From Halanaerobiales bacterium (GTDB taxonomy: Bacteria > Bacillota > Halanaerobiia > Halanaerobiales > DTU029), in the NCBI GenBank assembly GCA_029981855.1, contig JARRCS010000001.1:1-64000 (forward strand): a DNA stretch of 64,000 nt, given 5' to 3'. Made by a program: the position numbers and the translations under genes. Below the pieces are notes generated by a model. The model was not told where the DNA came from and did no database searches. It was given only the letters and a program-made list of their open reading frames with translations. This document shows positions 33,571-42,985 of the stretch, in pieces. Each line of letters starts with the position of its first letter. Positions within the stretch are counted from its first letter, which is position 1.

Positions 33571-34380
33571 GTGTTTGTTTGGAGGGAAGATGGGAAGGGT
33601 TTAAAGTATTTTGAGATAGAGGAGTTTGTTTCTTTTGGCATAAAGGCTCTCTTTACCTCCCGGTTGGGTGGTGTTAGTAAGGGTGATTATACCGGCCTTA
33701 ATCTTGGTCTTCATACCGGGGACAACCCTGAGAGTGTGTTAACGAATAGGAGATTAATAGCCGAGGCTGCCGGCTTTGATTATCGGGATTTTGTGGCCGG
33801 AGAACAGGTCCACGGTTGTGACCTCTACCTGGTTGATGAGGCTGATAAAGGAAGGGGTGCCCTGGCATATAATGATAGTATTCCCGGTATTGATGGTTTA
33901 ATTACTGCTGCCAGGGGGGTTCCCTTAATCTCCTTTTATGCTGATTGTGTACCCCTCTTTGTTATGGAGCCAAGTAAAGGGGTTGTGGCCCTTGCTCATG
34001 CCGGCTGGAAAGGGACTGTAAAGAAAATTGCCCAAAAGACCATTATCAGAATGAAAGAGATATATGGTGTGAGAACGAAGGATTGCTGGGCTGCTATTGG
34101 TCCATCCATTTCCAGGGATCATTATGAGGTTGATCAACCGGTTATTGATCATTTTAAGATGGCTTTTAGTTACTGGAGGGAACTGGTAGTAGATAGGGGA
34201 AAGGGGTATTACCTGCTTGACCTTAAACTAGCCAACATGCTACTCTTTAAAGAGGCCGGACTACCAGAGGAGCAGATTATTGTCAGCGAGTTCTGTACCT
34301 TTAAAGATCAGCAGTATTTTTATTCCTATAGAAGGGAAATGGGGAAAACAGGGAGAATGGCCAGTATTATCTGTAGGTGA
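33571..34380 (+). CDS. pgeF: PgeF/YfiH (laccase-domain) family protein
   Basis: 269 residues. Conserved metal ligands: the His in GEQVHGCDLY, the Cys in FYADCVPLF and the His in ALAHAGWKGTV. The family (YlmD in B. subtilis, YfiH/PgeF in E. coli, LACC1 in animals) has been linked to purine nucleoside phosphorolysis or deamination and to keeping wrong residues out of peptidoglycan precursors. GTG start three bases after the nrdR stop. Next to ylmE and other ylm genes, as is common. Confidence 0.92.
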   Translation: MFVWREDGKGLKYFEIEEFVSFGIKALFTSRLGGVSKGDYTGLNLGLHTGDNPESVLTNRRLIAEAAGFDYRDFVAGEQVHGCDLYLVDEADKGRGALAYNDSIPGIDGLITAARGVPLISFYADCVPLFVMEPSKGVVALAHAGWKGTVKKIAQKTIIRMKEIYGVRTKDCWAAIGPSISRDHYEVDQPVIDHFKMAFSYWRELVVDRGKGYYLLDLKLANMLLFKEAGLPEEQIIVSEFCTFKDQQYFYSYRREMGKTGRMASIICR

Positions 34381-34389
34381 TCCTAATCT

Positions 34390-35328
34390 ATGAAAAGGAA
34401 TCATTATTATCTGGGTCAGAAAAACTATAAAAGAAGGACAAAAGGTGAGAAAAATCTAATTTATTTATTGCTCTTTATCTTTATCATTATTCTGCTATTT
34501 TCAATCGGTTTTTTTCTTTTAAACCGGCAGCACGGTTCGGTTGTCCTGGCACGGTACGGACAGATTGTTGATGGATTTCAGACCAGGGGGCTCCTGGTTA
34601 GGGAAGAAAGGGTTTACTATTCCCCCCACTCCGGAAAAATTATTTTAAAACAGGGAGAGGGGGATAGGGTGAGCTATGGTCAAAAGGTACTCCAGATAGG
34701 AGATTTAGTTCTACATAATCACCAACCGGGAATAATCAGTTACGCCACAGATGGTCTGGAGGAGAGATTGACACCCGGGATACTAAAAAAGCTGTCGATT
34801 AGAGATTTTAACCATATTAAGCGAGATTACCGGCAGCTTGTTAATGGCGATTACCTGAAGGAAGGACAACCCGCCTTCCGGATTATTAATAATAATTATT
34901 TATATATAGTTATTAAGACAGATGCCAGTGAAGTGCAGCGTTACAGGATTAATGAGGTTGTTTTTCTTAAACCGTTGAAGTTGAATAAGGGGTTAATTGA
35001 TGGTAGAATAGCCTATAAAGTGATCAATGGAAAAGAGGGGCTTTTGATCGTTAAGCTTAATCCTTTTATCAGTGAATGGTTAAATCAACGCTGGGTTGAG
35101 ATTATTTTTATCAAAAATATCTATCGGGGAGTAGTTATCCCCAGAGAGGCGGTTTTTACAAAACCGGAAGGTGAAGGGGTTTTACTCTATAATCACGATG
35201 GGAGTTATGTTTTTCAAAAAGTGAAGGTTCTGGAAGGAAATGAGGATAAAGTAATTGTTGAAGGCTTAGAGATCGGAGAAAGTTTGATTGAAAATCCTGC
35301 TGTGGTAGATTTTGGAAGAGGGGTGTAA
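34390..35328 (+). CDS. HlyD-like single-pass membrane protein in the ylm cluster
   Basis: 312 residues. A basic start (KRNHYYLGQKNYKRRTKGEK), one membrane helix (about 20-40), then a beta-rich extracytoplasmic part. The latter contains a lipoyl/biotinyl-like region (VYYSPHSGKIILKQGEGDRVSYGQKVLQIG, cited here in parts: HSGKIILKQGEGDRV and GQKVLQIG), a middle domain, and a C-terminal beta segment (VIPREAVFTKPEGEGVLLY). It resembles membrane-fusion (HlyD-type) adaptor proteins, but there is no ABC or RND partner next to it. Related genes sit between pgeF and ylmE in other Clostridia-like genomes, suggesting an envelope or division role. The function is unknown. Confidence 0.7.
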   Translation: MKRNHYYLGQKNYKRRTKGEKNLIYLLLFIFIIILLFSIGFFLLNRQHGSVVLARYGQIVDGFQTRGLLVREERVYYSPHSGKIILKQGEGDRVSYGQKVLQIGDLVLHNHQPGIISYATDGLEERLTPGILKKLSIRDFNHIKRDYRQLVNGDYLKEGQPAFRIINNNYLYIVIKTDASEVQRYRINEVVFLKPLKLNKGLIDGRIAYKVINGKEGLLIVKLNPFISEWLNQRWVEIIFIKNIYRGVVIPREAVFTKPEGEGVLLYNHDGSYVFQKVKVLEGNEDKVIVEGLEIGESLIENPAVVDFGRGV

Positions 35329-35333
35329 TTAAT

Positions 35334-36026
35334 TTGCTGGAAGTAGACTTAAAGGAACGGTTGGTTAATATTAGAGAGAGAATTAAGGCTGCTGCCGGCC
35401 GGGCAGGCAGAGAGGCTTCAGAGATAAAGCTGATAGCTGTAAGCAAAAATCATTCTATAGATAAGATTCTGGCCCTGAAAAAACTGGGGATTAATTTCTT
35501 TGGCGAGAGCCGTGTCCAGGAATTAAGGGAAAAAAATGAAAGATTAACCGGTATTACCTGGCATTTTATCGGACATCTCCAGCGGAATAAAGTCAAGTAC
35601 TTAATGAGGATGGAGAACTGTCAGCTGATTCATTCTCTTGATAGCTGGCGTCTGGCCCGGGAGATTAATAAGTGGGCCCGCAAAAACAAACGGGTAATGC
35701 CGGTTTTATTAGAGGTGAATGTCTCCGGTGATGAGAATAAGTTTGGCCTAAAACCGGAAGATACCCTGGCCTTTGTTGAGGAAGCTCAGAGCTTAAAATT
35801 CGTTGACCTACAGGGTTTGATGACCATCGCACCCTATGTTAAAGACCCGGAAGAGGTCAGGCCCTGTTTCCGGCAACTGGTAGAGTTAAGGGAGGAAATT
35901 GCTGCTAAAGGATACCAGCTCAAGGAATTATCCATGGGAATGACCAATGATTTTGAGGTAGCGATCGAAGAGGGTGCTACCATGGTAAGAATCGGTACAG
36001 GGCTGTTTGGTAAGAGGGATGAATAG
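35334..36026 (+). CDS. ylmE: PLP homeostasis protein YggS/YlmE (PLPBP)
   Basis: 230 residues. AVSKNHSIDKILALKKLGI carries the Lys that binds pyridoxal phosphate. FGESRVQEL, WHFIGHLQRNK and the phosphate-binding end LSMGMTNDFEVAIEEG are clear. It buffers pyridoxal 5'-phosphate rather than acting as an enzyme. Here the N-terminal family member usually has H(I)GNLQ; this one reads HFIGHLQRNK. TTG start; the promoter is likely shared with upstream genes. Confidence 0.93.
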   Translation: MLEVDLKERLVNIRERIKAAAGRAGREASEIKLIAVSKNHSIDKILALKKLGINFFGESRVQELREKNERLTGITWHFIGHLQRNKVKYLMRMENCQLIHSLDSWRLAREINKWARKNKRVMPVLLEVNVSGDENKFGLKPEDTLAFVEEAQSLKFVDLQGLMTIAPYVKDPEEVRPCFRQLVELREEIAAKGYQLKELSMGMTNDFEVAIEEGATMVRIGTGLFGKRDE

Positions 36027-36038
36027 GGGGTGGTATAG

Positions 36039-36335
36039 ATGTATATGTTAATCTTTCTGGTGAGAACGCTTTTTACCCTTCTCAACTGGTTAATTATTAT
36101 CAGAGTGATTATCTCCTGGGTCAGGCCAAATGTTTATGACCCTAACTTAAGAAAAATACTTAGGTTTATATACAATGTGACCGAACCTATACTGGGTCCC
36201 ATCCGCAGGCTTTTACCTCAGGGCAATTTAGGGATAGATTTCTCACCGCTTGTCGCTTTAATTATCTTAAGTATCTTACGGAGCTTTATTCTTAATCTAT
36301 TATACAGTTTGACTTTTGGTTTTAGGGGGTTCTAA
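36039..36335 (+). CDS. ylmG: YggT/YlmG family membrane protein
   Basis: 98 residues with two membrane helices (about 2-22 and 65-95). The motifs IRVIISWVRPN and EPILGPIRRLLP are the YggT signature. Family members affect septum position and DNA or protein distribution in division; their biochemistry is open. Between ylmE and ylmH, the standard order. Confidence 0.92.
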   Translation: MYMLIFLVRTLFTLLNWLIIIRVIISWVRPNVYDPNLRKILRFIYNVTEPILGPIRRLLPQGNLGIDFSPLVALIILSILRSFILNLLYSLTFGFRGF

Positions 36336-36354
36336 AAAGGAGTGGTTTAGCTTC

Positions 36355-37143
36355 ATGTTAGATAGAGAAAAACTTACTTCCCATTTGCACAGGGAAGAGG
36401 ATCAGATATTAGGCGGGCATATTCTGGACAAGGTTGAAATTGTTATTAAGAGAAAGAGCAATGAATCGACCAATTTCCTAAATCCCTATGAAAGAGAGAT
36501 TGCTACCGGTATTATTAAACAGATATATGATGTTAATTTCCTTGTTGATGGAGGTTATGAGGGGGCTGAGAGGAAGAGGATTACAATCTTTCCCGAGTAC
36601 CTCTTCCCGGATCATGTTAAATCACCTGTCTGTATCCTGAAGATAGAAGGTAATTTTAAATTTCAGCCTGTTAGCCACCGCGATTTTCTGGGAGCAATTA
36701 TGGCATTAGGAATTAAAAGGGAGATGATTGGTGACCTGCTGGTGTCGGATGACTTTGCCCAGGTGGTGGTGGCAGATGAGTTAAAGGATTTTATTCTCTT
36801 AAAATTAAACAAGGTGCATCAGGTACCTGTAGAAATATGCGAGATTACCCCGGATGAACTTGTTCTTCCTCCGGAAAATACTAAAGAGATTAAAACTACC
36901 GTAGCCTCAATGCGGTTGGATGCTGTTGCCAGTGCAGGTTTTGGTGATTCCAGAAGTAAGATAGCCCGCGATATCAAGAATGAAAAGGTTAAACTGAACT
37001 GGAAGGTAGCGGTAAACCCTGCTCAGAAGGTAGAGGTAGATGACTTAATCTCGATTAAGGGGAGGGGCAGGATTAAGGTTTGCCAAAAGGAGGGCTTATC
37101 CCATCGGGGTAGAATAAAACTGATTTTAAAAAAATTTGTTTAG
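36355..37143 (+). CDS. ylmH: S4-domain RNA-binding protein YlmH
   Basis: 262 residues. The N-terminal part is specific to YlmH (FLNPYEREIATGI, VDGGYEGAERKRI, HRDFLGAIMALGIKREMIGD). The C-terminal S4 domain begins about 181 (RLDAVASAGFGDSRSKIARDI). S4 domains bind structured RNA; YlmH has been tied to ribosome rescue and division. ATG 36355 behind AAGGAGTGG is preferred to a start at 36316 inside ylmG. Confidence 0.92.
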   Translation: MLDREKLTSHLHREEDQILGGHILDKVEIVIKRKSNESTNFLNPYEREIATGIIKQIYDVNFLVDGGYEGAERKRITIFPEYLFPDHVKSPVCILKIEGNFKFQPVSHRDFLGAIMALGIKREMIGDLLVSDDFAQVVVADELKDFILLKLNKVHQVPVEICEITPDELVLPPENTKEIKTTVASMRLDAVASAGFGDSRSKIARDIKNEKVKLNWKVAVNPAQKVEVDDLISIKGRGRIKVCQKEGLSHRGRIKLILKKFV

Positions 37144-37158
37144 GAAAGAGGGGTTATT

Positions 37159-37662
37159 ATGAAGCTATCACCGTTAGATATTTATAATAAAGAGTTTAAA
37201 AAGGCTACCTTTGGTTATAATGTTAATCAGGTAGATGAATTTTTAGAGGAGGTAGGGCTAGCCTTTGAAAGGCTTCTCAAGGAGGTTAATGCCCTGCAGG
37301 ATGAGAATGAGAGGATGAAAGAACGCCTGGCCACTTATGAGGAGATGGAAGAAAAATTCGAAAGGATGCTGGCTGCCGTTCAGAAGACTGCCAGAGAACA
37401 GACAGAACAGGCCAGAAAAGAGGCGGAGGTTATTATCCAGAAAGCTGAAATTAAGGCAGAACAGATAATGAAAGAGACCAAGAGGAAATTGCAGGAGGAG
37501 TATAGGGTGCTTAAGGAACTGAAGGGAAATAAGGACCTGTTTAAAATCAGGTTTAGAACCCTGCTGGAGAGCCATCTTAAGATGTTAGAGGAGGATGAGG
37601 AGCTGGATATAAAAACGGCAGAGGAGGATATTGCCGCCGGCAAATTTGACCTTGACGAATAG
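37159..37662 (+). CDS. divIVA: cell division site protein DivIVA
   Basis: 167 residues. The lipid-binding N-terminus has KLSPLDIYNKEFKKATFGYN and VDEFL, followed by a long heptad coiled coil (about 25-140), rich in Glu, Lys and Arg, and an acidic tail. DivIVA binds curved membrane at poles and septa and recruits partners, including sporulation proteins. The sigma-A promoter for ileS overlaps its last codons. Confidence 0.93.
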   Translation: MKLSPLDIYNKEFKKATFGYNVNQVDEFLEEVGLAFERLLKEVNALQDENERMKERLATYEEMEEKFERMLAAVQKTAREQTEQARKEAEVIIQKAEIKAEQIMKETKRKLQEEYRVLKELKGNKDLFKIRFRTLLESHLKMLEEDEELDIKTAEEDIAAGKFDLDE

Positions 37663-37680
37663 GCATTTTTCCATTATAAT
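37652..37680 (+). promoter_or_regulatory. sigma-A promoter of the ileS T-box leader
   Basis: TTGACG (37652-37657), a 17-base spacer, and TATAAT (37675-37680). It is a near-consensus promoter set in the last codons of divIVA, about 90 bases before the first T-box helix. Confidence 0.7.
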
Positions 37681-37769
37681 GAAGAATAAATTCACTGTAG
37701 TATTTTTGCACTTGAAAATTATTATAATTTGCTATGAAAATTGTATAAAATACCTTTTGCTAAAAACAA

Positions 37770-37990
37770 GGAATGAGAGAGTAGCATATAATTAAAACTA
37801 CAGCGAACTGGGTATGGTGAGAGCCAGGTATTTAATTATATGTGAAGATCACTCAGGAGTTGACAGGCCGAAAGAGAGTAAGTCTGTCCGCTTATCAGCG
37901 TTAATGATTTGAGATGATACTAAAAATAGTATCAATTAGGGTGGTACCGCGGTCCTTTTCGCCCCTTGGCGTTAAGGGCTTTTTCTTTTG
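37770..37990 (+). promoter_or_regulatory. T-box riboswitch, isoleucine (AUC specifier)
   Basis: The highly conserved T-box GGGTGGTACCGCGG is at 37939-37952. Upstream, stem I features include GCGAACTGGG near 37803 and GAGAGCCAGG; the specifier region GTGAAGATCACTC carries ATC at 37848-37850, matching Ile. A terminator (GCCCCTT..AAGGGC then TTTTTCTTTT) follows at 37961-37988. Uncharged tRNA-Ile binding would stabilise the antiterminator and let transcription proceed into ileS. From 37663 to 38223 there is no gene, only this leader and a small repeat. Confidence 0.93.
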
Positions 37991-38033
37991 GTTTGATGTT
38001 AAAGTAATGCTCATTACGGTTCGCAAATTTTAA

Positions 38034-38087
38034 AAAACTGCAAATAGATATTTCCAATCATCTTTCCAACATCTATTTGCAGTTCGA
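38034..38087 (+). repeat. family-1 repeat, minimal palindromic copy
   Basis: AACTGCAAATAGATATT (38036-38052) and AACATCTATTTGCAGTT (38069-38085) with only 16 bases between them: the two terminal inverted repeats nearly back to back. It lies between the T-box terminator and ileS, so it is part of the ileS mRNA leader and could fold into a stable hairpin. Confidence 0.7.
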
Positions 38088-38223
38088 AAAGAAAATTTCT
38101 CTAGTATCAAGCTATACTCTTTTATAACTAAAAATAAAGAAAGGTGGTGAAAGACCTGGTTGTTTTCTAAACAGGAAATCCTGTTGCATGAATTTATATA
38201 GATTTTAAAAACCAGGTATTAAA

Positions 38224-41013
38224 ATGGGTTATAAGGAAACAATTAATCTACCTAAAACCGAGTTCCCCATGAGAGCGAATTTAAGTGAGAGGGAACCGGA
38301 GATTGAAGCTTACTGGGAGAAGGAGAAGATCTATGAAAAAGCTATCGAAAACCGGAAGGGTAATCCGCCCTTTATTCTTCATGATGGCCCTCCCTATGCC
38401 AATGGTGATATCCATATAGGTCATGCCTTGAACAAGATCCTGAAGGATATCGTAACTAGATATAAGACGTTAAAGGGTTTTTACTCTCCTTATGTTCCTG
38501 GATGGGACACTCACGGTCTACCGATTGAACACAAGGTAACCAGGGAGTTGGGAGATAAGGTAAAGGAGTTATCGATTGCGGAATTGAGAAAAAGGTGTAC
38601 CGATTATGCCCTGAAGTATGTGGAGAGACAGAAGGAACAGTTTAAGCGTCTCGGGGTCTGGGGTGAATGGGATAACCCCTATCTAACCCTTAACCCCGAA
38701 TACGAGGTTAAACAGATTGAGGTCTTCGGGGCTATGGCCAAAAAGGGGCTTTTTTACAAAGGAAAGAAACCGGTCCACTGGTGCCCGAACTGTGAGACGG
38801 CTCTGGCTGAAGCCGAAGTAGAATATGATGAAAAGAGATCACCTTCCATCTATGTAAAGTTTCCCTTGAAAGAGGAGGTTGAAGTAGGCGGGGTTCGTCT
38901 TTCACCGGAAGATAGTTTTGTGGTTATCTGGACAACAACACCCTGGACCATACCTTCTAACCTGGCCATTACCCTTCACCCCGATTTTGATTATGTAGTT
39001 GTCAGGGCCGGGGAGGAGAAACTGGTAATGGCTGAAGAGCTGGTTGACAGGGTGATGGAAAAGACAGGAATTAAGGAGTATGAAGTGATCAGCCAGCCCT
39101 TTAAGGGTAGTGCGTTGGAGAGAAAGAAATGCCGCCATCCTCTGGAGCACAGGGATTCATTGCTTATTCTGGGTGAACACGTCACCCTGGATCAGGGTAC
39201 AGGCTGTGTTCATACCGCTCCCGGACACGGTCATGATGACTATCTAGTGGGGATGGAGTATGGCCTTGATGTCTATGCTCCTATGGATAACCACGGGGTC
39301 TTTACAGAGGAAGCGGGCCGTTTTGCCGGAATGCATTATGATGATGTTAATAAGGAGGTTACCAAACTCCTGAAGGAGAAAGGTCTTTTAATGGATTTAA
39401 GCTTTTTCTCCCATCAATACCCCCACTGCTGGCGGTGTGATGGTCCCCTGGTCTTTAGAGCAACCGACCAGTGGTTTGCCTCGATAGATGCCATCAAGAA
39501 AGAAGCCCTGGCCGCTATTCACAGTGTTGACTGGTATCCTAAATGGGGTGAGGAACGGATGGCCAATATGATTGCCGAACGTTCCGACTGGTGTATCTCC
39601 CGGCAGAAGAAGTGGGGTGTTCCAATTCCGGTTTTCTATTGTAAGGGCTGTGGTGAGATTATCATCAATGATGATACCCTGAAGGCTGTTAAAGAGCTCT
39701 TTGCCAGGGAAGGCTCCGGGTCCTGGTATAACTATACTACTGAGGAGATTCTACCTGAGGGTTATACCTGCCCTAAATGTGGTGGAAGTGAATTTACCAA
39801 AGAAGAGGATATCATGGATGTCTGGTTTGATTCCGGCTCCAGCCACAGATCCGTTCTTACAACCAGGGATAATCTATCCTGGCCTGCGCAGCTATATCTG
39901 GAGGGTACGGACCAGTACCGCGGCTGGTTTAATTCCTCCCTCCTAACTTCAGTGGCAACCGAGGGCAGGGCCCCCTATGAAGCGGTTGTAACCAACGGGT
40001 TTGTAGTTGATGATAAGGGTAATAAGATGTCTAAATCTGTAGGTAATGTAGTCTCCCCCCAGGAGGTAATCAAACAGTATGGGGCCGATATCTTGAGATT
40101 ATGGGTTGCTTCCTCTGATTTTAAGGATGATGTCAGGGTATCTGAAAGCATCCTGAAACAGAACTCTGAGGTGTACCGCCGGATCCGTAATACCTTCAGA
40201 TTTATGCTGGGGAATACCGCTGATTTTAATGTCAAGAAAGATTATGTTGAATATACCGGAAGGCGGGAGATTGATAGGTGGATTATCATCTGTCTGCAGG
40301 AACTGATTAAAAAGGTTACCAGGGCTTATGATAACTATGAATATCACCGGGTCTATCATGATATTCATAACTTCTGTACTATTGAGATGAGCTCCCTCTA
40401 TGTAGATATCATCAAGGACCGTCTCTATACCGACGGAACCGATTCTTTAAGCCGGAGGGCTGCCCAGAGTACCCTCTATGATATTTTAGTCACCCTGGTT
40501 AAATTGATAGCACCTGTGCTGGCCCATACAGCAGAGGAGGTCTGGCAGTATATTCCGGAAGAGGATAAAGAGGTTGAAAGCGTCTTCCTGACAGATTGGC
40601 CGGAGGTCAGGGCCGGATACTATGATGAGGAGTTAATGAACCGCTGGGATAAATTACTGGCTATCCGGAAGGATGTCGCTAAGGCTCTGGAGCTGGCCAG
40701 GGCCGATAAAAAGATCGGTAATTCCCTCGATGCTAGAGTAAAACTAATAGCCGCTGATGAAGAACAGCAGAGATTCCTTGAGGAGAATGAAGAAAAACTG
40801 GCGGATCTATTTATTGTCTCCCAGGTGGAACTGGTGACAGATGCGGATGAAACTGAGGAGGTTCATCAGGGTGTAGAGACAGGTGTTAAGGTAGTGGTTA
40901 CTAATGCCCTCGGTAAGAAGTGTGACCGCTGCTGGAAGTATAGTGAGAGTGTCGGCAGTGATGAGGAGCACCCGGACCTCTGTGAACGCTGTCTGGAGGT
41001 AGTTAAAGGGTAG
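38224..41013 (+). CDS. ileS: isoleucyl-tRNA synthetase
   Basis: 929 residues, class Ia. The HIGH motif is in [17 protein letters not shown] (about 56-72). The CP1 editing domain follows (TTPWTIPSN and [17 protein letters not shown] near 320). The KMSKS loop is in [13 protein letters not shown] (about 600). The C-terminal zinc finger is [15 protein letters not shown]. This is the bacterial (type 1, mupirocin-sensitive-like) layout, judged by the C-terminal Cys4 finger; that is inference. Regulated by the T-box upstream. The ribosome binding site is weak (AGGTATTAAA). An inverted repeat ACCTGGTT..AACCAGGT spans 38155-38218 just before the start. Confidence 0.97.
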   Translation: MGYKETINLPKTEFPMRANLSEREPEIEAYWEKEKIYEKAIENRKGNPPFILHDGPPYANGDIHIGHALNKILKDIVTRYKTLKGFYSPYVPGWDTHGLPIEHKVTRELGDKVKELSIAELRKRCTDYALKYVERQKEQFKRLGVWGEWDNPYLTLNPEYEVKQIEVFGAMAKKGLFYKGKKPVHWCPNCETALAEAEVEYDEKRSPSIYVKFPLKEEVEVGGVRLSPEDSFVVIWTTTPWTIPSNLAITLHPDFDYVVVRAGEEKLVMAEELVDRVMEKTGIKEYEVISQPFKGSALERKKCRHPLEHRDSLLILGEHVTLDQGTGCVHTAPGHGHDDYLVGMEYGLDVYAPMDNHGVFTEEAGRFAGMHYDDVNKEVTKLLKEKGLLMDLSFFSHQYPHCWRCDGPLVFRATDQWFASIDAIKKEALAAIHSVDWYPKWGEERMANMIAERSDWCISRQKKWGVPIPVFYCKGCGEIIINDDTLKAVKELFAREGSGSWYNYTTEEILPEGYTCPKCGGSEFTKEEDIMDVWFDSGSSHRSVLTTRDNLSWPAQLYLEGTDQYRGWFNSSLLTSVATEGRAPYEAVVTNGFVVDDKGNKMSKSVGNVVSPQEVIKQYGADILRLWVASSDFKDDVRVSESILKQNSEVYRRIRNTFRFMLGNTADFNVKKDYVEYTGRREIDRWIIICLQELIKKVTRAYDNYEYHRVYHDIHNFCTIEMSSLYVDIIKDRLYTDGTDSLSRRAAQSTLYDILVTLVKLIAPVLAHTAEEVWQYIPEEDKEVESVFLTDWPEVRAGYYDEELMNRWDKLLAIRKDVAKALELARADKKIGNSLDARVKLIAADEEQQRFLEENEEKLADLFIVSQVELVTDADETEEVHQGVETGVKVVVTNALGKKCDRCWKYSESVGSDEEHPDLCERCLEVVKG

Positions 41014-41031
41014 AGGTGGATGGCAGATGAG

Positions 41032-42381
41032 TTAAAACATCCTTATTCTGGCCCACTCCATGGCTGCAAAGCGTTGGTAGATTACGAGGGCGAAAACAAG
41101 GAAAGAGGTTATCTCAGCATACCAGACTCCGGTTACCCCGAAATTAAAGAAAATAACAAAGAGGTAGGTTAAGGGAATAAACATCAGCCATAGCCTTAAG
41201 GCGGTAATAAACATAATTCCCCTTGTGTCACCAGCTCCCCGTAAAGCCCCGCCCATAATTATCATAAAGGCAAGGAGCGGCTGATTTAAGCCAGCAATCT
41301 TCATGGTAAAGATTGATTTTGTGATGAGTTCTGCCTCTTTAGTAAATATTTTTAATAACGGTACTGGAAGAAGGATAAAAATAGAGCCGGCTATTATACC
41401 CCAAACAATTCCCATTCCAGCGGCAGTTTTACCTGTAAGTAGTGATTTCTCCGGATTATCTTCTCCCAGATGCTTACCAACCAGGGTAGCGGTAGCGATA
41501 GATACCCCGATGGCAGGCATAAAGGAGGTTGATTCAATATTAATCAGGATTCTGAAGGCTGCCTCCGAGGTAGTATCCAGTAAAGAGATAATGATTCCAT
41601 TGGCGAAAAAGGCCAGCTGCATGAAAAGCTGTTCAAGGGCAGCGGCATAACTGAATCTCCACAACGGTTTCAGGATATAAGCGGAGATTCTTAGGTTAAC
41701 AAGATATAATTTTACCTTTTTCTTGCCATTTAAAAGAATATATAGAAAGAGTAAAGCAGCTATTCCCCGGGCAAAGGTGGTTGAAATGGCAGCACCGGCA
41801 ATTCCCAGTTCGGGAAAGAAACCATACCCGGTCATCAGGACATAATTGCCGATGATATTTAAAAAATTGGCCGTTCCCGTTATATACATCGGTGTTCTGG
41901 TATCACCCGCACCGCGGAGGCCGGCCGCCACTGCAAAGGAGATAAACATAAAGAGCTGGCTTAAAGAGACATACTTGAGGTAAGTTGTACCCATCTCTAA
42001 CACTATCTCCGAAATATCGAAGATATGTAGTATATTTTTAGCATAAAAAAAGGATACTAAAGAGATAATAATTCCCATAAGAAAGTTTAGGGTTAGGTTC
42101 TGACCGATTATCTTATTTAGCCTCTGGTAGTTTTTTTCGCCGTAACTCCTGGCTACCATAGCAGTAGCTCCGGCATTGAAGGAGGAGAAGATAAAAATCA
42201 GGGTGAAGATAATCTGGTTGGCGAAACCAACAGCAGCCAGTCCTTCCTTTCCAATAATCCGGCTGATCATCAGGGTATCGGCTATTCCTACCAGCGTATT
42301 TAAGGCCATCTCCATGATAGCCGGTAAGGCGAGAATGAAGATATCCCTGATCATATCTTTCCGTTCTCTGAAGTTTAGCAT
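41032..42381 (-). CDS. MATE family multidrug/cation exporter
   Basis: 449 residues with twelve membrane helices in two homologous halves (RDIFILALPAIMEMALNTLVG, cited as RDIFILALPAIMEMALN; second half from about 230). AGLRGAGDTRTP in the first half and GGALRGAGDTRG in the second are the MATE repeat signatures. MATE proteins export organic cations with Na+ or H+. The start is taken as the ATG at 42379-42381, with AAAGGAGGGCGGAG before it, rather than ten codons upstream. It is on the opposite strand from its neighbours and convergent with ileS. Confidence 0.9.
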   Translation of the reverse strand: MLNFRERKDMIRDIFILALPAIMEMALNTLVGIADTLMISRIIGKEGLAAVGFANQIIFTLIFIFSSFNAGATAMVARSYGEKNYQRLNKIIGQNLTLNFLMGIIISLVSFFYAKNILHIFDISEIVLEMGTTYLKYVSLSQLFMFISFAVAAGLRGAGDTRTPMYITGTANFLNIIGNYVLMTGYGFFPELGIAGAAISTTFARGIAALLFLYILLNGKKKVKLYLVNLRISAYILKPLWRFSYAAALEQLFMQLAFFANGIIISLLDTTSEAAFRILINIESTSFMPAIGVSIATATLVGKHLGEDNPEKSLLTGKTAAGMGIVWGIIAGSIFILLPVPLLKIFTKEAELITKSIFTMKIAGLNQPLLAFMIIMGGALRGAGDTRGIMFITALRLWLMFIPLTYLFVIFFNFGVTGVWYAEITSFLVFALVIYQRFAAMEWARIRMF

Positions 42382-42499
42382 CTCCGCCCTCCTTTCTAGG
42401 GTTGATTTCACTTTATCATATCACAAAATTCTCTTTCCCGTAACCCCCTATTTGTTTAAATTTCATGCCTCACTATTATCCTTCTTTTAAATTACGCAA

Positions 42500-42596
42500 T
42501 GATGGTTTAGACACTAGCACATCGAGTGCGTCGCAGGAAATTTTTTGATTTGTTTAAGGTTCATCAGATCTCTCCAATATTTATTTGCAGTTTGTT
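42500..42596 (+). repeat. MITE-like repeat, family 1, left end truncated
   Basis: The interior CACTAGCACATCGAGTGCGTCGC matches the copies at 32526 and 29085 (quoted in part: GCACATCGAGTGCGTCGC). The right end is CCAATATTTATTTGCAGTT. The left terminal repeat is missing. Confidence 0.6.
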
Positions 42597-42675
42597 AAAA
42601 GAATTTGTGATAACTATTCTTAGAATAAAGAAATTACTCAAATGGGATAATAAATAGAGTCAGGTAGGTGGTATA

Positions 42676-42960
42676 ATGATTGTAGATGATAAAGAAGAGA
42701 TTATGGAAAAACTGGATGAATTGTCTGAAAGAATTCAGAGCATCAATATTGCTGAATATATTGAACTGGTACGTTCACCCCGGAAAATGTTATTTATTAA
42801 TTTTATTTCAGGCCTGGCCAGGGGGCTGGGAGTGGCTATTGGTGCAACAGTTCTCGGAGCAATCTTTTTAATTATATTGTTCAGGCTGGCCCAGACGAAT
42901 ATACCCCTGATCGCAGAGTTTGTTGCCAAGATTATCAAGATTGTAGAGACATATTTATAA
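42676..42960 (+). CDS. DUF5665 family small membrane protein
   Basis: 94 residues. A charged N-terminal helix (IMEKLDELSERIQ), the block IAEYIELVRSPRKMLFINF, then one membrane helix (about 48-70, GLGVAIGATVLGAIFLIILF) and an amphipathic end. It matches the DUF5665 pattern, common in spore-forming Bacillota near ileS/lspA. The function is unknown. Short tail-anchored or single-pass topology is likely. GGTGGTATA precedes the ATG. Confidence 0.8.
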   Translation: MIVDDKEEIMEKLDELSERIQSINIAEYIELVRSPRKMLFINFISGLARGLGVAIGATVLGAIFLIILFRLAQTNIPLIAEFVAKIIKIVETYL

Positions 42961-42985
42961 TTGAAAGGGGGATTTATCTTTTAAT

